Shown one piece after another: positions 34,431 through 45,480 of a DNA stretch of 64,000 nucleotides. Where the stretch lies: assembly GCA_016808115.1 (NCBI GenBank), contig JAEQBH010001843.1, positions 1-64,000 of the forward strand, read 5' to 3'. The number at the start of each line of letters is the position of its first letter. Position 1 is the stretch's first letter. The notes under the pieces were generated by a model that saw nothing but the letters and a program-made list of their open reading frames with translations, made no database searches and was not told the origin of the DNA. This DNA comes from Tetrastigma voinierianum (lineage: Eukaryota > Streptophyta > Magnoliopsida > Vitales > Vitaceae). The position numbers and the translations under genes are program-made.

Positions 34431-34439
34431 TATGGACAC

Positions 34440-37180
34440 CCATGTTGTTAGAAATTTGAACCCATGAGTCTTGATATGTGTCCCGAGTTGAGCGGGGAGA
34501 AAGAAAGAAATGTCGAAGTACCTTACTTTCAGTCTTTATCGGGTTTTGATGTGAAATAAATGTACTGCGTCAAACATATGCTATGTTGTTGGGCTAGCAA
34601 GCAGATTTCAATCAAATCCAAGTATAAAACATTGGATGGCAATTAAGAGAATTTTGAGATATCTAAAAGGAACAACATATTATGTGTTGTTCTACCAAGG
34701 GAGAGATTTGCGATTGATTGGTTATACAGATGCTGATTGAGGAGGCAATCCTGATCAACGCAAATCAACGTCTGGATATGCATTCTTTCTTAATGATTAT
34801 GCAATATTATGGGGTAGCAAGAAACAATCTTGTATAGCCTTATCAACGATGGAAGCATAATATGTAGCCTGCTCCTTTGTGATACAAGAAGTAGTTTGGA
34901 TGAGAAGATTTTTACAAAACATAGGGGTTGTTAAAACAGCTTTTGAGCTCGTGACTCTTTACTATGACTATAAGACCCGAGAAATTCCAATTTCTGGAAA
35001 AATGGCAAAATCGTAATTTCGATCAAAAATCCGGAATTTATTCTCTAGATCTCGGATGATGAAACGGATTTCACCTTTGGAATCGTCTCACGAAATATAG
35101 CTAGTACGTCGAATTTCGTCGAATTAAGAAGACAGTCGAATTTACACGTTTTAGAGCTTATCCCTTGATTAGTCTTAGTAAAACAATTTTCAATGAGGCA
35201 GAAGTCACATATAACACGTACTCATGTGCCATAAGTGGCATGAGTAGAGAAAGGGTGAAAATGGATGGCCGAGATAGTGCCGAATGTCAAAACTGGGAAA
35301 AGAATGACATAAAGGTCATTTTTTAATTCTTAAGTTAGATAAAACAAAATAGAGAATAGTGTTCTTCTCAATTAAAGGCAAGTAGACGAGGAAAGACGGA
35401 TGGGAGCAGCGAGGAAAATGGGTTTGGGTTTTAGAGAGAATAAGCCTTCTCTCTAGATTTCCTAGCAAATCCGGCCAGTCGGAGCAAGAAGGAGGAAAGA
35501 TTTGCTCGCGCCGAGGCCTGGCGTGGACTCCGATTTTGGGAGTTTTCGACAAACTCCGTGAGGTAGGAGATTTTTCCTACTTGGGTTTTACACTTTGTTT
35601 AAGTGCTATATGATGTTTCAGTTGGTATGAAGCCTTGAACGGCCGTTTGATCGGTCCCAAAACATGGGACCGAATTGATTGAATTTATGGAACCCAAATT
35701 TGGTATGCGGCATGGGCATCACGGTACATTGGGTGAATTAGTGGTATAATTTATGTCATAATCATGTTGTATTGGAGTTGTATGGTAAGGGAATGGCCGG
35801 TAGAGTCGGAGTTCACAAAGTGAATAGCGATTGGTGATTTAAGGGAATAATGCTTGAGTTCTGCATTCAGGAATAGTGTTCCTGAAATAATTTTTGTGAA
35901 ATAATGTGTTTGGTTGAGTAAATTCAAGTCAGATTGCTCGTGTTTGATCATTAGCCCGTGAGCTAATTTTGATGTAATTACGATGGTGAAATTACATGAC
36001 ATGTTTGTGTGATTTAAATTGAATATATGCATGATTATATCCTTTGCATGTGTTATAGAATTGAATGGAATTGGCATCATGCATTCACGTATGCCTTTGG
36101 GAGCACCCCAGGGCGATAAATTGAGTGCATGAGGTAATTCTTGAGAGAATGGTTCGGAAGGTTGTCTAAAAATGATGAATATCGGGTAGTCAAATACAAT
36201 ATCGTGTGGTCATTGATTGATATATATACATGGGAGAGGTTGTCACAAAGCAAGATAAAACTAAGGGTTCTCATCGTGGCTTAGAGCAAGTGTGAAGTCA
36301 AAGGGGAGGACTCGGGATATGGCAGGATGATCAGTTAGACATTTCAAGAGTAGGATCATGCATTTGCTTGAATGTGTGTTTATTTTGGAGCATTGCATAT
36401 GCATAGGTGGAGAAGTAGCCCTTATGGTGATTCCACTCTGCCGAGCATTAGCTCACTGTCGAGGATACTATTTTCTACGAATGCAGGGGGCGTGCGGGGG
36501 GGTAAGTTCATCATAGAGGCCGTTTAAAGAAATGTCAGGAAGTGTGGCTTTGATGGTTTTGCATGTATTAGAATGTTTTTCATTTTAATATATGTGTTGT
36601 ATAAGAGTAGATCATTAACTCTTGTAACTATGATATATAGTTGGGATATTTTATGAGTACTGGTTATGGGCCTAAGTGGTCGTTTTACTCATGTTACGGA
36701 TTATATTGGATAGATGGAATATATGTTGTGAGTATAAATCACACGAGGGCCCGAGGTCCTTTTACTTTGTATAGTTGTATAAGAGACCTGCGTGGTCATT
36801 GGTTGATTAGGACGGGTTATATACGGGTGATGTATTTGGGTGGCTCACGTACAAGGGAGACTCTGTCAGTTTTCGTGAGAAATGTGGGTCGCTGGAGCAT
36901 TCACGGAGTGTTCCGTGAGTTGTGGGTGGTCAGCGGACCCGAGATTTGGGGGCGTCCTGATAGCGGCATGTGGTGCATTGGCTTAGCGCTGAGATCAAAA
37001 TATCATGGGAAGACTAAACATATCTAGATTATATATCATTTCATCAGAGATATGACCACGCAAAATGGAGTGGTTCTAAAACACATTCCTATAATGACAT
37101 GAAGTACTTGAACCCATTTACTAAACCAATAGTCGGAATGCATTTGTGAGGCATGTGAGATCCCTAGGCTTATGTAGGAT
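34440..37180 (+). pseudogene. Copia-2 RNase H, interrupted by a solo LTR
   Basis: The upstream part (34440-34968) reads YTDAD, STSGYAFFLNDYAILWGSKK, CIALSTMEA and ...LYYD. The downstream part (36962-37180) resumes with RSKYHGKTKHI, YHFIRDM, VVLKHIP and PFTKPIV. The break falls at the conserved Y-C-D-x position, so the solo LTR split the domain close to a catalytic Asp. Stops are present in both halves. Confidence 0.85.
34969..36956 (+). mobile_element. Solo chromovirus-type LTR in the Copia-2 RNase H
   Basis: It starts TATAAGACCCGAG (expected TGTAAGACCCGAG) and ends in a G-rich stretch GATTTGGGGGCGTC. The flanks ATGAC (34964-34968) and CTGAT (36957-36961) are a weak target duplication. The Copia codons resume in frame at 36962. 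It resembles the LTR at 21634 at its start and in the GGGAAT/TTCACC-type early region. No internal coding domain was found; open frames such as 36641-37027 are LTR sequence read by chance. Confidence 0.7.
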
Positions 37181-38311
37181 GTGATTGAATGGAACAAAAC
37201 ACGTGTGATCTTCTTACAATAAAATAAAGAGCATTTCACATGGTTCGCTTGTGTTTTTTTTTTTTTTTTTTGTGAATATGTTGAGAAAATAAACAACCTG
37301 ATTCAAATAATGTATGTCAATAGACTTGATGAAACACACCTGCGCAGGTAATCACCTTTAACGCTATGGGAGAGAGTAGAGATGAAACCTTAATTTAGAG
37401 GAATGAGGCGCAGTGGGAGGGACTTTGGTGTATTATCTATCATTTGCTGAGTCTCACTTGATGGGAATCAAGATGAGATTCTTTGTTTGAATCGACATAA
37501 GATGTCTTACCCCACCATTCATGTGTCTATTTAGGGAAGGTAGTGTGGAACTTGTTGTCTGACATCGTGGAATCATGAGACAAAGTTTCGAGGTTTGTGG
37601 CACTCAAAGCGACAAGACTAAGACTCGTATGGTGTTATTTGTTTTCTGCAATTTAGAGCAAGACACACACTCTTTCGATTTTACAAGAAAAGAGATGCTC
37701 CTCCATAACATGCATTCATCTTACATATGCTGGAAACTGACAATGAGACGAAGAGTGAATCTGCTTCTTTGCTATGTAGTCCACAGAATCCACATATATG
37801 GTTCATCTTCCCACCACTTTTCCCTTTGTGACTTTTGACTATATCGTGATGTGATGAGTTGATGTTGACTATCTTAGGATGTATCATAGTCGTAGAATGA
37901 TTCGGCAGGTGGGCATTCTCTTAGCGAGTTAACTCAAATTTGATTAGTATGAGGCGTAAGAAAAGTTTTCTTTAACCCATACACTCATTGCCTGTCAAGG
38001 GCGGAGTTATTTAGCTTGATAAAGCATGGAATAACCAAATCTGAGTAATTGTAAGAGAGATATGAGTGTGGATTCTTAAGGGATTGAATCATAATTTATC
38101 ATGTGTATTATGAAAGATACTTGGGGTAAATAAGCACTACCTTACCCTTATGAGGTTAATGTCTCCTATATGGCCTAGGGATAGGTTAATTTGTATTGGA
38201 GCTCCCATCATCAATGTGCTTCAGGTCGGAAGGTCTGTTCACCTGTATGAATAATACTCTCTGCTTGAGTTGTTAGGATGATGTTTGAAGTAAAAATGGG
38301 CGAGTGGGAGA
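37181..38311 (+). other. Copia-2 3' noncoding region with polypurine tract
   Basis: No coding motif is visible after RNase H. A 17-nt T run lies at 37255-37271. The purine-rich AATGGGCGAGTGGGAGAA directly before the 3' LTR is the plus-strand primer tract typical of Copia elements. Confidence 0.7.
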
Positions 38312-38691
38312 AGTTGGGTTATGGGAATGGGTCACTCATTGTGGGATTGATCCAGCCCGGGGCCGTTGGATGCTTCCTCTGCTGAGGGCTTGTCATCTGC
38401 TTTGAAAGATGTGAATTAGAGCCTATGAGGCCAGGACTACGGATTCATTTCTACGGATTCATTCATTTTCATGAGAGAACTACAGAAGGGGAAAAATAAC
38501 ATATGTTTTCTGAGTAAAATCTTCAACATTTGATAATCATCAAAGCAATCACAGCGAGGGTGTTAAATGCTGTGGAGCATTGAAACATACTCGGTGTGAT
38601 CAGATTCTGGAAATACGACATTGAAGTCATGGAGATGCGCCCGACAAGTAAGGATGGTTTATTTCTCACGCAAACCCGATGAAATCTTACA
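38312..38691 (+). repeat. Copia-2 3' LTR
   Basis: 380 bp, partner of 29677-30059, beginning AGTTGGGTTATGGG (first base mutated from T) and ending CTTACA. It shows many substitutions against the 5' copy. Confidence 0.88.
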
Positions 38692-39522
38692 CATGGGAAA
38701 CTCTTGACAAATGCGGAGAGATGAAAAAAAGGAATAGCTTTGGACCCTGCATAAAATTTTACCATGGCCGTAGCCAAGAGGAATAGACCATCTCTTCATA
38801 ACTTGCCCCCCCGAGGTTACACACAATACGGTAGCATGGCTAGAGCATGCGGAAGGACGATCAATGGGAGCCTCCTTTCGATCGGTGGATCAAGAAAGCA
38901 TGGAGGAGAAATACTTGACACACGGGAAGATTGTGACTGACCTTCACTTTGTAAGTATCTAGTGGGTTTGAAGTGGAGAAATGAAGGTATGTGGAACTGA
39001 GGGCCCCTAGGTCGATTGGCGTGATAGTAGCTACACCCAGTGATTAGGTGTTTAATTCTTTAGCAAAGCGTAGTAAAGAAGAGAAAGGAGACTTGATCCA
39101 TTGTTTGAAATAACTGGAAAATGCAGGAAACGAGGATGAGTGCGAAATTTAAATACGGATGAATGCGAATCTCGAGGGACTAACCCTAGCGGAGAGAGGG
39201 TGGTGTCATGCGGTACTCTGGGGAGGAAGGCTGAATTTGGGTTAGGTGTGCTCTTCGATCTTGCGGGTGATTGCAATGAGGTGGAGGCGGAGATTTGGGG
39301 CGACCATCCATGGGCTAGGCTTGCATGGGACAGCATGGGGCCACCAGGCTTGTCGTCTTAGAAGTGGATTGCTTTCTTTGCTGGCTGGTTGAGGCGGGGT
39401 GAAGGAACTCAACGTTATAGAGACCTTCTGGAGGAATGCAGGAGATGGGTCTCAATCGATTGACTTGCAAGTCAGCACGCACTTAGGAGGCCAATATGGT
39501 GGCAAATAAGCTTACTGCCTTG
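38692..39522 (+). pseudogene. LINE fragment C: zf-RVT end and RNase H domain
   Basis: It begins GKLLTNAER, which continues LWLFIH of fragment B, as in the zf-RVT region of plant LINEs. A frame at 39140-39361 has LNTDECESRGTNPSGERVV and EVEAEIWGDHPWARLAWD, the plant LINE RNase H domain: Asp in NTD, Glu in EAE. The end reads EANMVANKLTAL at 39519, where the next element is inserted. Confidence 0.88.
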
Positions 39523-40051
39523 TGTCACACCCTCACACATGGAAAGCCCCTCTTGATCATATGGAGGCATAGGGCTTATAGGGAGGTGGGAGAGATTCTA
39601 GAGACTTAAGAGACCTCCCTTTGCTAGAAAGATGTCGGGAGGTTAAGAGACTCAGGAGAAGTCCATGACTTGTGTGGAAGGGTATGGAAGGAAGGAGATC
39701 ATCCTAGATTCTTCCTAGAGACTTCTTGTGCATATGTATTACCTTAGTGGAATCTTCTAAAATTCTCTCTGAGTTTGTGGGGTGCCTTGAGGTTCACACT
39801 TCCATGAGTGGCTATAAAGGAGGTGGTGGCCTCATTTGCAAACCACGAGCCAAGAGCTCTCAAAGCATTGTAAAAACATTCTCTCTTGATAAGAGGCTTT
39901 CTTCTTTCAAGTGTTCTCTCAAGTTCTCTTCGCTTCAGTGAGTGGGTAGCAGGCTAATGTAGCGATCGGGAGGTTGACCTGCAACATCGAAAAGAATGAG
40001 TTGTCTAAGTCTGCGCCACGGGAGCTTAACAGAAACTAAGTCAGAGTGACA
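39523..40051 (+). repeat. Reina-like 5' LTR
   Basis: 529 bp with TATAAAG at 39813-39819. It aligns over its full length with 44637-45169 but with many 1-3 bp indels as well as substitutions. Confidence 0.93.
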
Positions 40052-40065
40052 GTTGGTATCGAGCT
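40052..40065 (+). promoter_or_regulatory. Reina-like primer-binding site
   Basis: GTTGGTATCGAGCT directly follows the LTR and matches the initiator-methionine tRNA type site TTGGTATCAGAGC apart from a small change in the middle. Confidence 0.85.
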
Positions 40066-40249
40066 TCGGTTGCGGCATGTGGGAATTACTTGGAGGGATA
40101 CAATGTCGAACTCTCATATAGAAGGATTGCAGAGCAAGTCAGAGGAGGGACCTTGACCTCCGTGAGGAAGGGGAAAATGGGACGAGTCGTGATCCTCTCT
40201 CCACGAGGCTTGGGCCCGATCGGGTAACTTAGCGGTTGGGATCGCGATG

Positions 40250-41420
40250 GCGGACACGGAGGAGTGGACCTCGTGGGCAGGCATGGAGGAGGCGAGTGGA
40301 GGGGATCTCGAGTGCGGAATCCAGAGACCTTCGAGGCATGCGGCTCGTGGTCGGTGGTGTCGCACGAGGGAGTTCATGAGGGGTCTAGACATGCTTGCAA
40401 GCTTAGAGTCGAGGTGGAGGTCTTGACTAAGCACGAAGAGCTAAAGCTGGAATTGGCATTTATGAGCGGTATCGGCTCGGAGTTATAGCCACCCATGGGC
40501 GCCAAGGGTGGTGGAAGTCTGAAACCACACGCAGCCTTCAGCGGGAAAGGGATGCTAAGGAGCTTGATAACTACTGTGGCACATGGAAAGATATTTTGAG
40601 ACGATAAACATTGTAGAAGCGAGAGACTCTTAAGGTGCGCCTTGCATTGCTCATACATCTCATAGATAATCTTTACTCTATGGTGGCGTAGAAGGTTTAT
40701 GGATATAGAAGGACTATGCACCATGAACCGTGGGCGGATTTCAAAGAGAAATCAAAAGAAACAATTCTACCACGAGGATGTGGGATATATGGCGCGTGAA
40801 GATCGGGGCATCTCGAGGCATCACGGGATCGATCGGCGTATGTCGAGGTTCTCTTACTGTGTGAGGCGCAGAAGTAAGATGAGAATGAGCTTCTCTTCAG
40901 CTTCATGGAAACCTCTGGTACGGGGTAGCGAGTTGAGGGGCGTGGTGTCCGAGACCTAGCCATGACCATGGCGGTGCGAGTCTCTCATGGATTTTCGAAG
41001 GGGAGATTCGTCTCAGTCCAAGACACCTTTCAAGGGTAGCCATGTCAAAGGTGGGGAGACGAGGGCTCTGGGCTACAACACTAAGGAAGGATCGGTGCGG
41101 CCTCCTGTGAGGAGGGAGGGCGAGTGGGGACAAGCCTTGAGATTTCAAACCTGATGACTAAGCATTTCTGTCACGATGGACCACATTGGGCACGGGAATG
41201 TCGAGAGGCCACTAAACGCCTTGATCGAGAGGGGAGACCGAGCAAGGGGTGATGATGCTCACATGGGGGGTCAATGCAGTTGTTGAATGCCCTCAAGGTC
41301 AAACCCGGCTAAAGAGAAGCTGACCTCGAGTAAAGGGACTACCGTGTATGTGGAGGCGGGGTGAATCGGACATCCACGAGGTCATGATAGATCCCAGGGG
41401 TGCCACACCACGACTTTGTC
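40250..41420 (+). pseudogene. Reina-like gag, zinc knuckle and protease
   Basis: The gag core is hardly legible. A zinc knuckle is seen at about 41160-41201 as HFCHDGPHWAREC, where the first of the three cysteines has become His. Protease remnants lie at 41345-41410 (MYVEAGVNRTSTRS, then IDPRGAT where IDTGAT is usual). Stops and frame changes are frequent. Confidence 0.7.
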
Positions 41421-41899
41421 TCGGAGAGAGAGAGCGAGACTCAGGCTCCGGACATCCAAGGAGGCGCGGGATGGCTCGAGTGGATTAACTCATTTGCCAA
41501 GCCTTGATGGGAGTAGCTCGTGGGGTGACAATGAAGATCGGGCCGTGGAGAGAGGCAGGAGTTAACGTCACGGTGGCACCCTGTGGATGACAGAGATAGT
41601 GCTGGGATGGACTTCGTCGCCGGGTAAAGGCTGTGCCTTTACCTTTTCGTTCCATGGCTATCTTAGAGGAGGCACCATGTATGGTCCCACTTGTCAGGAA
41701 TGAAAATTTGAGACCCCACTATCTTTGTCGGTATCTGACTAGAAAAGGGGTTGAAAAAGAATGAGGTGACTACGTGTGGTGGCTCTTGGGGAAGGACCCG
41801 AATTGACCATATGGGAGATCCTATGCCATGGAAGTCGAGATGGTTCAGATGAATTCAAGATGTAATGCCAGGGGCTACCCCAGCCCACCTAGGAGGGAG

Positions 41900-43190
41900 G
41901 AAGATCATGAGATCGAGTTGGAGCAGAGAGCAAAACCCTGTGTTGTGGGGCCTGGGATAGCACCAGGAGTTGGAGGGAGTTAAGAGACAGGCGAAGGAGT
42001 TGTTGGATGCTAGGATTCATCAGTCACAGAGGCTCCACATGGTGCGCCGGTCTTATTCAAAAAAGCAAGTGGTCACTCTGGGATGTGCGGTGACTAAGGC
42101 GCTCAATGAGGCAGTTAAGAACAAGTGATATCCATTCCTCTTATTCTTTGAGTTTGTACATCAACTTGGTAGAGCAGTGCTTCACGAAGAAATTTGGACT
42201 TGCGATCGGGCTGCTATACCAGAGTGAGGATAGGTGAAGGGGATGGCTAGAGACTACTTGTGTGACCAGGTATGATTCTGTAGTTCCTAGTGATGCCCTT
42301 TGGTCTTACTAATGCACTATTCATTACGCACTTTGATGAACAAAATATTCCATCCTTTCTTGGATAAGTTTGTGGTGGTATATCTAGATGATATTGTTAT
42401 ATATATCAACACCTTGGAGGAGCATGTGTCGTCCCGAGGCGGGTGTTCCATCTATTAAGGTAGAATGAGCTATATGTGAAGAAGGAGAAATGCTCCTTAC
42501 GCTCTTGGAAAGTGGGCTTCAGGGCGCCCGCATCAAGGATGGCAAGCTCACTTGATGGATGAGAGCAAGATCAAGCCATCGGGAATGGGATCCTGTAGGT
42601 CTGTGGTAGGAGTCCTTGGGCTAGTGAACTACTGTCGGCCAGTTCATAAAGGAGTACTCGGTGACTGACTCGGGTGTAGGACGCTACTCGAAGAGTAAGG
42701 CATGGGCGTGGGATGATGAATGTCGGTAAGCCTTTGAAGATTTGAAGAGGCCGTGACGGAGGGGCCGGTGTAGGCGCTACGATACCTTTAAGGTATTCGA
42801 GGGTACACAACACGATGCCTCGACTTCTTATTGGAGGGTTCTTATGCGGAAAGAGCGTAGTAGCTTTTTAAAGAAAGCATGAACTCAATGAAAACCTTAC
42901 GAGAGGAGAAATCGGTACATATCGAAGAAGGAGATAGTGGCCATCATCCATTCTTCTGGTTATGGAGACACTACTCTAGCACAGGAGTCACTTGTAGTGA
43001 AGGCGGATAATGTAAGCTCTTAGGCTGCTTCCGGACCAGGAAGAGCTAGAAGGAAGCTAAGCCCCAACGACGAGTCAAAGCGGGACTGCAGGCGGGTGAC
43101 TACTTATTTGGAATATAAGCCCGGGCCTGGCCCAAATCACGTGGCCGATGCCTTAAGCCGTAGGCGAGCTAGCATCCAGTACTAGCCTGA
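41900..43190 (+). pseudogene. Reina-like reverse transcriptase and RNase H
   Basis: RT motifs are scattered over several frames: a GLTNALF block near 42300 and the catalytic motif VYLDDIVIY with YLDD at 42381-42392. VGFLG-type residues follow near 42600. RNase H ends legibly at 43100-43175 (TTYLEYKPGPGPNHVADALS, then RR). The catalytic YLDD is intact, but the frame around it is not. Confidence 0.82.
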
Positions 43191-43379
43191 CCAGGAGATG
43201 GTGGATCTCGCTAAAGGAGGGGTTCGGCGTGATCAGTTGGCGAAGTCTCCGGCCACGTTGGCTCATGAGGAAAAGACAAAGGCGGTTTTGGGTAGGGACC
43301 GGTCTACTCTACACAAGGGGAAATGTTTCCTATGTGCTAAATGGAGCCTCGAAGGAATCTCATCAGGAGTGCCACGACT

Positions 43380-44300
43380 CGAATGGGCTGGACATCGGGC
43401 GAAGCTGACGTACGAGGAGCGCTGTAGAGTCGATACACTGCGGCCACGAATACGGGATGATGTGGGGCATCGTGGGACTTGTCTTGTGTGCCCGACAAGA
43501 CAAGGTGGAACAACATCGGCCTAGGGATTGCTAGAGCCACTACCTATAGAGCTGACCTTGGGAGTGTCACTATGGACTTCATCATCGACTGCCAGTCAGA
43601 GGGACATGGATCTATCATAGTGGTGGTGGACGGTTTTCCAAATATGCTACTTTCGCCATGACCCCTAAGGATTACCTGGCGAGAGGAGACGACGGACTAT
43701 TCCTCAGAGCGTGTGGTGAAGTATTGGGGCTACCAAAGTTCATCATCGGTGATGGTGGCTGGCGCTTCTTGGGAAGTTGGATGGAGCTCTCTTCGAGCTC
43801 ATGGGCACGGAACTTCACTTCTCTGCTAGCTTTCACCTGACGGATGGGCGGGCAGAGCGGGTGAGCTCTTTAGACTATACTTGAGGCACTTTGTGAGTGC
43901 TAATCCCGGACGAGATTGGGCGAAGTTGCCTGTGTGGCTCGAGTTCTCTTATAATCTCGAGGAGTGGGCGGCAGAGAGAAGTCCGTTCGAGATAGTCATG
44001 GGGCGACAGCAGGTGACTCCTCACACCTAACCGGGGATGGAAGAGTCCCGGCCACCTGTTTTCTAAGGGATGGCACGAGCAGGCTGACATAGCGCGCTCA
44101 TACTTGGAGAAGGCTGCTAAGAAGATGAAGAAATGGGGCGACAAAGAAGAGGGAGACATCTGAGTTCCCGGGTTGGAGACTTGGTGCTTTGTCAAGCTCA
44201 TCTGCGTAACCAGTTCAAGTCCTTTGAAAGGTGCACAAAAGGACTTGTGAGGAAGTATAGAAGGCCCTTTTCCCATACTGGGACGGGTTGGGAAGGTGTC
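43380..44300 (+). pseudogene. Reina-like integrase
   Basis: The zinc-binding part is partly legible (VGHRGTCLVC near 43460-43490). The core reads VTMDFIIDC (first Asp), GSIIVVVDGF, then LPKFIIGDGGWRF at 43730-43775 (second Asp with altered context). LEALCECX-like and ARVLL blocks follow. The catalytic Glu region is damaged by stops. Confidence 0.8.
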
Positions 44301-44415
44301 CTACAAGATCGAGTTACCGCCAAGGCTAGGAATTCTACATCTTCCCATCGGCCGTCTAAGCCTATCCACGAAGATAAGAAGGATCGGGCCGAGTTTCACG
44401 AGGGCACTACAATGA

Positions 44416-44636
44416 GTGGTCCGATCCTATGACAAGGAGGTGGACTACATAATGGCGGGACCGGGTGCGAGGGAAGAAAACCAGCCCTACAAAGAATACT
44501 TAGTAAAGTGGAAGGGATTACCAGAGAGTGAAGCCAGTTGGGAGCTAGTAGATACTTTGTGGCAGTTCCAGAAACAGATCGAAAAGTTTCGGGCAGAAAG
44601 ATCGACGAGGACGTCTGCGGCTTTGGTGGGGGAGAA
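44416..44636 (+). pseudogene. Reina-like C-terminal chromodomain
   Basis: An open stretch has YKEYLVKWKGLPESEASWEL, then VDTLWQFQKQIEKF. This is the chromodomain at the end of chromovirus integrases, which is thought to steer insertion toward marked chromatin. The aromatic and W-K-G/W-E framework is preserved. This is among the least damaged parts of the element, and the frame runs into the 3' LTR. Confidence 0.9.
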
Positions 44637-45169
44637 TGTCACACCCTCACACATGGAAAGCCCCTCTTGATCATATGGAGCTATGAGGGCTTATATAGGG
44701 AGGTGGGAAGATTCTAGAACTTGGAGAGACCTCCGCTGCTAGAAAGATGTGGAAGGTTCTAGAAGACTCTAGGAGAAGTCCACACTTGTGTGAAGGGTAT
44801 GAAGGAAGGAGATCATCCTAGGTTCTTCTAGAGACTTCTTGTACATATATTTTATAGTAAATTTTCTAGAATTCTCTAGGTTTTGTGGGGAACCTTCAAG
44901 GTTCTACACACTTCCCGTAAATTGGCTATAAAGGAGGTGGTGGCCTCGTTGCAAACCACCGAAGCCAAGAGCTCTCAAAGCATTGTAAAGCATTCTCTCT
45001 TCAATAAGAGCTTTCTTCTTTCAAGTGTTCTCTCAGTTCTTCGCTTCCAAGCCGTGGGTAGAAGCCGAGCTAGTAAGCAAGGCAATCGGGAGGTTGACTT
45101 AGCAACATCGAAAGGGCGAGTTGTCTAAGTACCGCACGGGAGCTTAGCAAGGAAACTAAGTCCGTGACA
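44637..45169 (+). repeat. Reina-like 3' LTR
   Basis: 533 bp, TGTCACACCC...GTGACA, with TATAAAG at 44937-44943. It is followed by the target duplication CTTG. Confidence 0.93.
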
Positions 45170-45330
45170 CTTGGCTCTCAAGCTTCTGAATGGGAACCTC
45201 CACAAGTGGACCCTCCCATAATATTGAGAAAATTTTATAACAATGGTCTTCAAGTTATTTTCTTCTCGCGAGGTCTGACAAAATATGAAAAAGGAAGAAG
45301 TAGAGAGAAGATTTTATATGATGGTCTAAA
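45170..45330 (+). pseudogene. LINE fragment D: ORF2 C-terminus
   Basis: After the CTTG duplication the codons continue ALKLLNGNLHKWTLP, joining NKLTAL of fragment C in frame. This is the expected position of the short tail after the LINE RNase H. An alternative frame gives PPIILRKFYNNGL. The element decays into local tandem repeats without a recognisable poly(A) tail. Confidence 0.65.
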
Positions 45331-45480
45331 AAGTCGAAATAAATTAAAGAAAAAAATCAGAAATAGAAAATTTTATGACAATGATCTTCGAGTTATTTTC
45401 TTCTCGGTAAGGTCAACAAAAATATGAAAAAGGAAAGAAGAGAGAAATTTATACCAATGGTCTTAAAGTCATTTCCTTTT
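45226..45480 (+). repeat. Three diverged tandem copies of an AT-rich unit
   Basis: Copies start near 45226, 45367 and 45445. Each has GAAA(A)TTTTAT, a CAATGGTCTT-like word, GTTATTTTCTTCTC and then AAAATATGAAAAAGGAA. The last copy is shorter. They overlap the end of the LINE. Confidence 0.75.

Larger units (their letters stand above)
29677..38691 (+). mobile_element. Copia-2: full-length, decayed Ty1/Copia element
   Basis: The LTRs are 29677-30059 and 38312-38691. A perfect 5-bp target duplication CATGG lies at 29672-29676 and 38692-38696. A primer site, gag, protease, integrase, RT and RNase H follow in Copia order, with a polypurine tract before the 3' LTR. Removing the element plus one CATGG restores the LINE frame. 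The RNase H domain is interrupted by a solo LTR (34969-36956). Many stops and frameshifts are present. Confidence 0.92.
39523..45169 (+). mobile_element. Complete but decayed chromovirus (Reina-like Ty3/Gypsy)
   Basis: The LTRs at 39523-40051 and 44637-45169 begin TGTCACACCC and end TGACA. A target duplication CTTG lies at 39519-39522 and 45170-45173. A primer site, zinc knuckle, protease, RT, RNase H, integrase and a C-terminal chromodomain follow in Gypsy order. The chromodomain and the small size (5.65 kb) suggest the Reina lineage. The segment is distinctly GC-richer than its surroundings and has very frequent indels. Removing it restores the LINE frame. Confidence 0.92.
19628..45330 (+). 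mobile_element. 5'-truncated L1-type LINE split into four pieces by three LTR elements
   Basis: Pieces at 19628-19688, 28628-29676, 38692-39522 and 45170-about 45330 read in order as the second half of a plant LINE ORF2: RT active site, RT thumb, zf-RVT zinc region, RNase H domain, C-terminus. They sum to about 2 kb. ORF1, the endonuclease and the front of RT are absent, which fits 5' truncation during target-primed insertion. The three interruptions are complete LTR elements with target duplications, and across each one the LINE reading frame is continuous. No poly(A) tail is recognisable at the decayed 3' end. Confidence 0.88.

Noticed and set aside
36641..37027. 128-codon plus-strand open frame
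   Set aside because: It lies in the solo LTR and runs into the Copia-2 RNase H; only its last residues (RSKYHGKTKHI) are real Copia codons.
40114..40724. Minus-strand frames of 106 and 116 codons
   Set aside because: They are antisense to the GC-rich leader and gag of the chromovirus; GC-rich DNA has few stops by chance.
43875..44276. 133-codon minus-strand frame
   Set aside because: Antisense to the integrase of the chromovirus.
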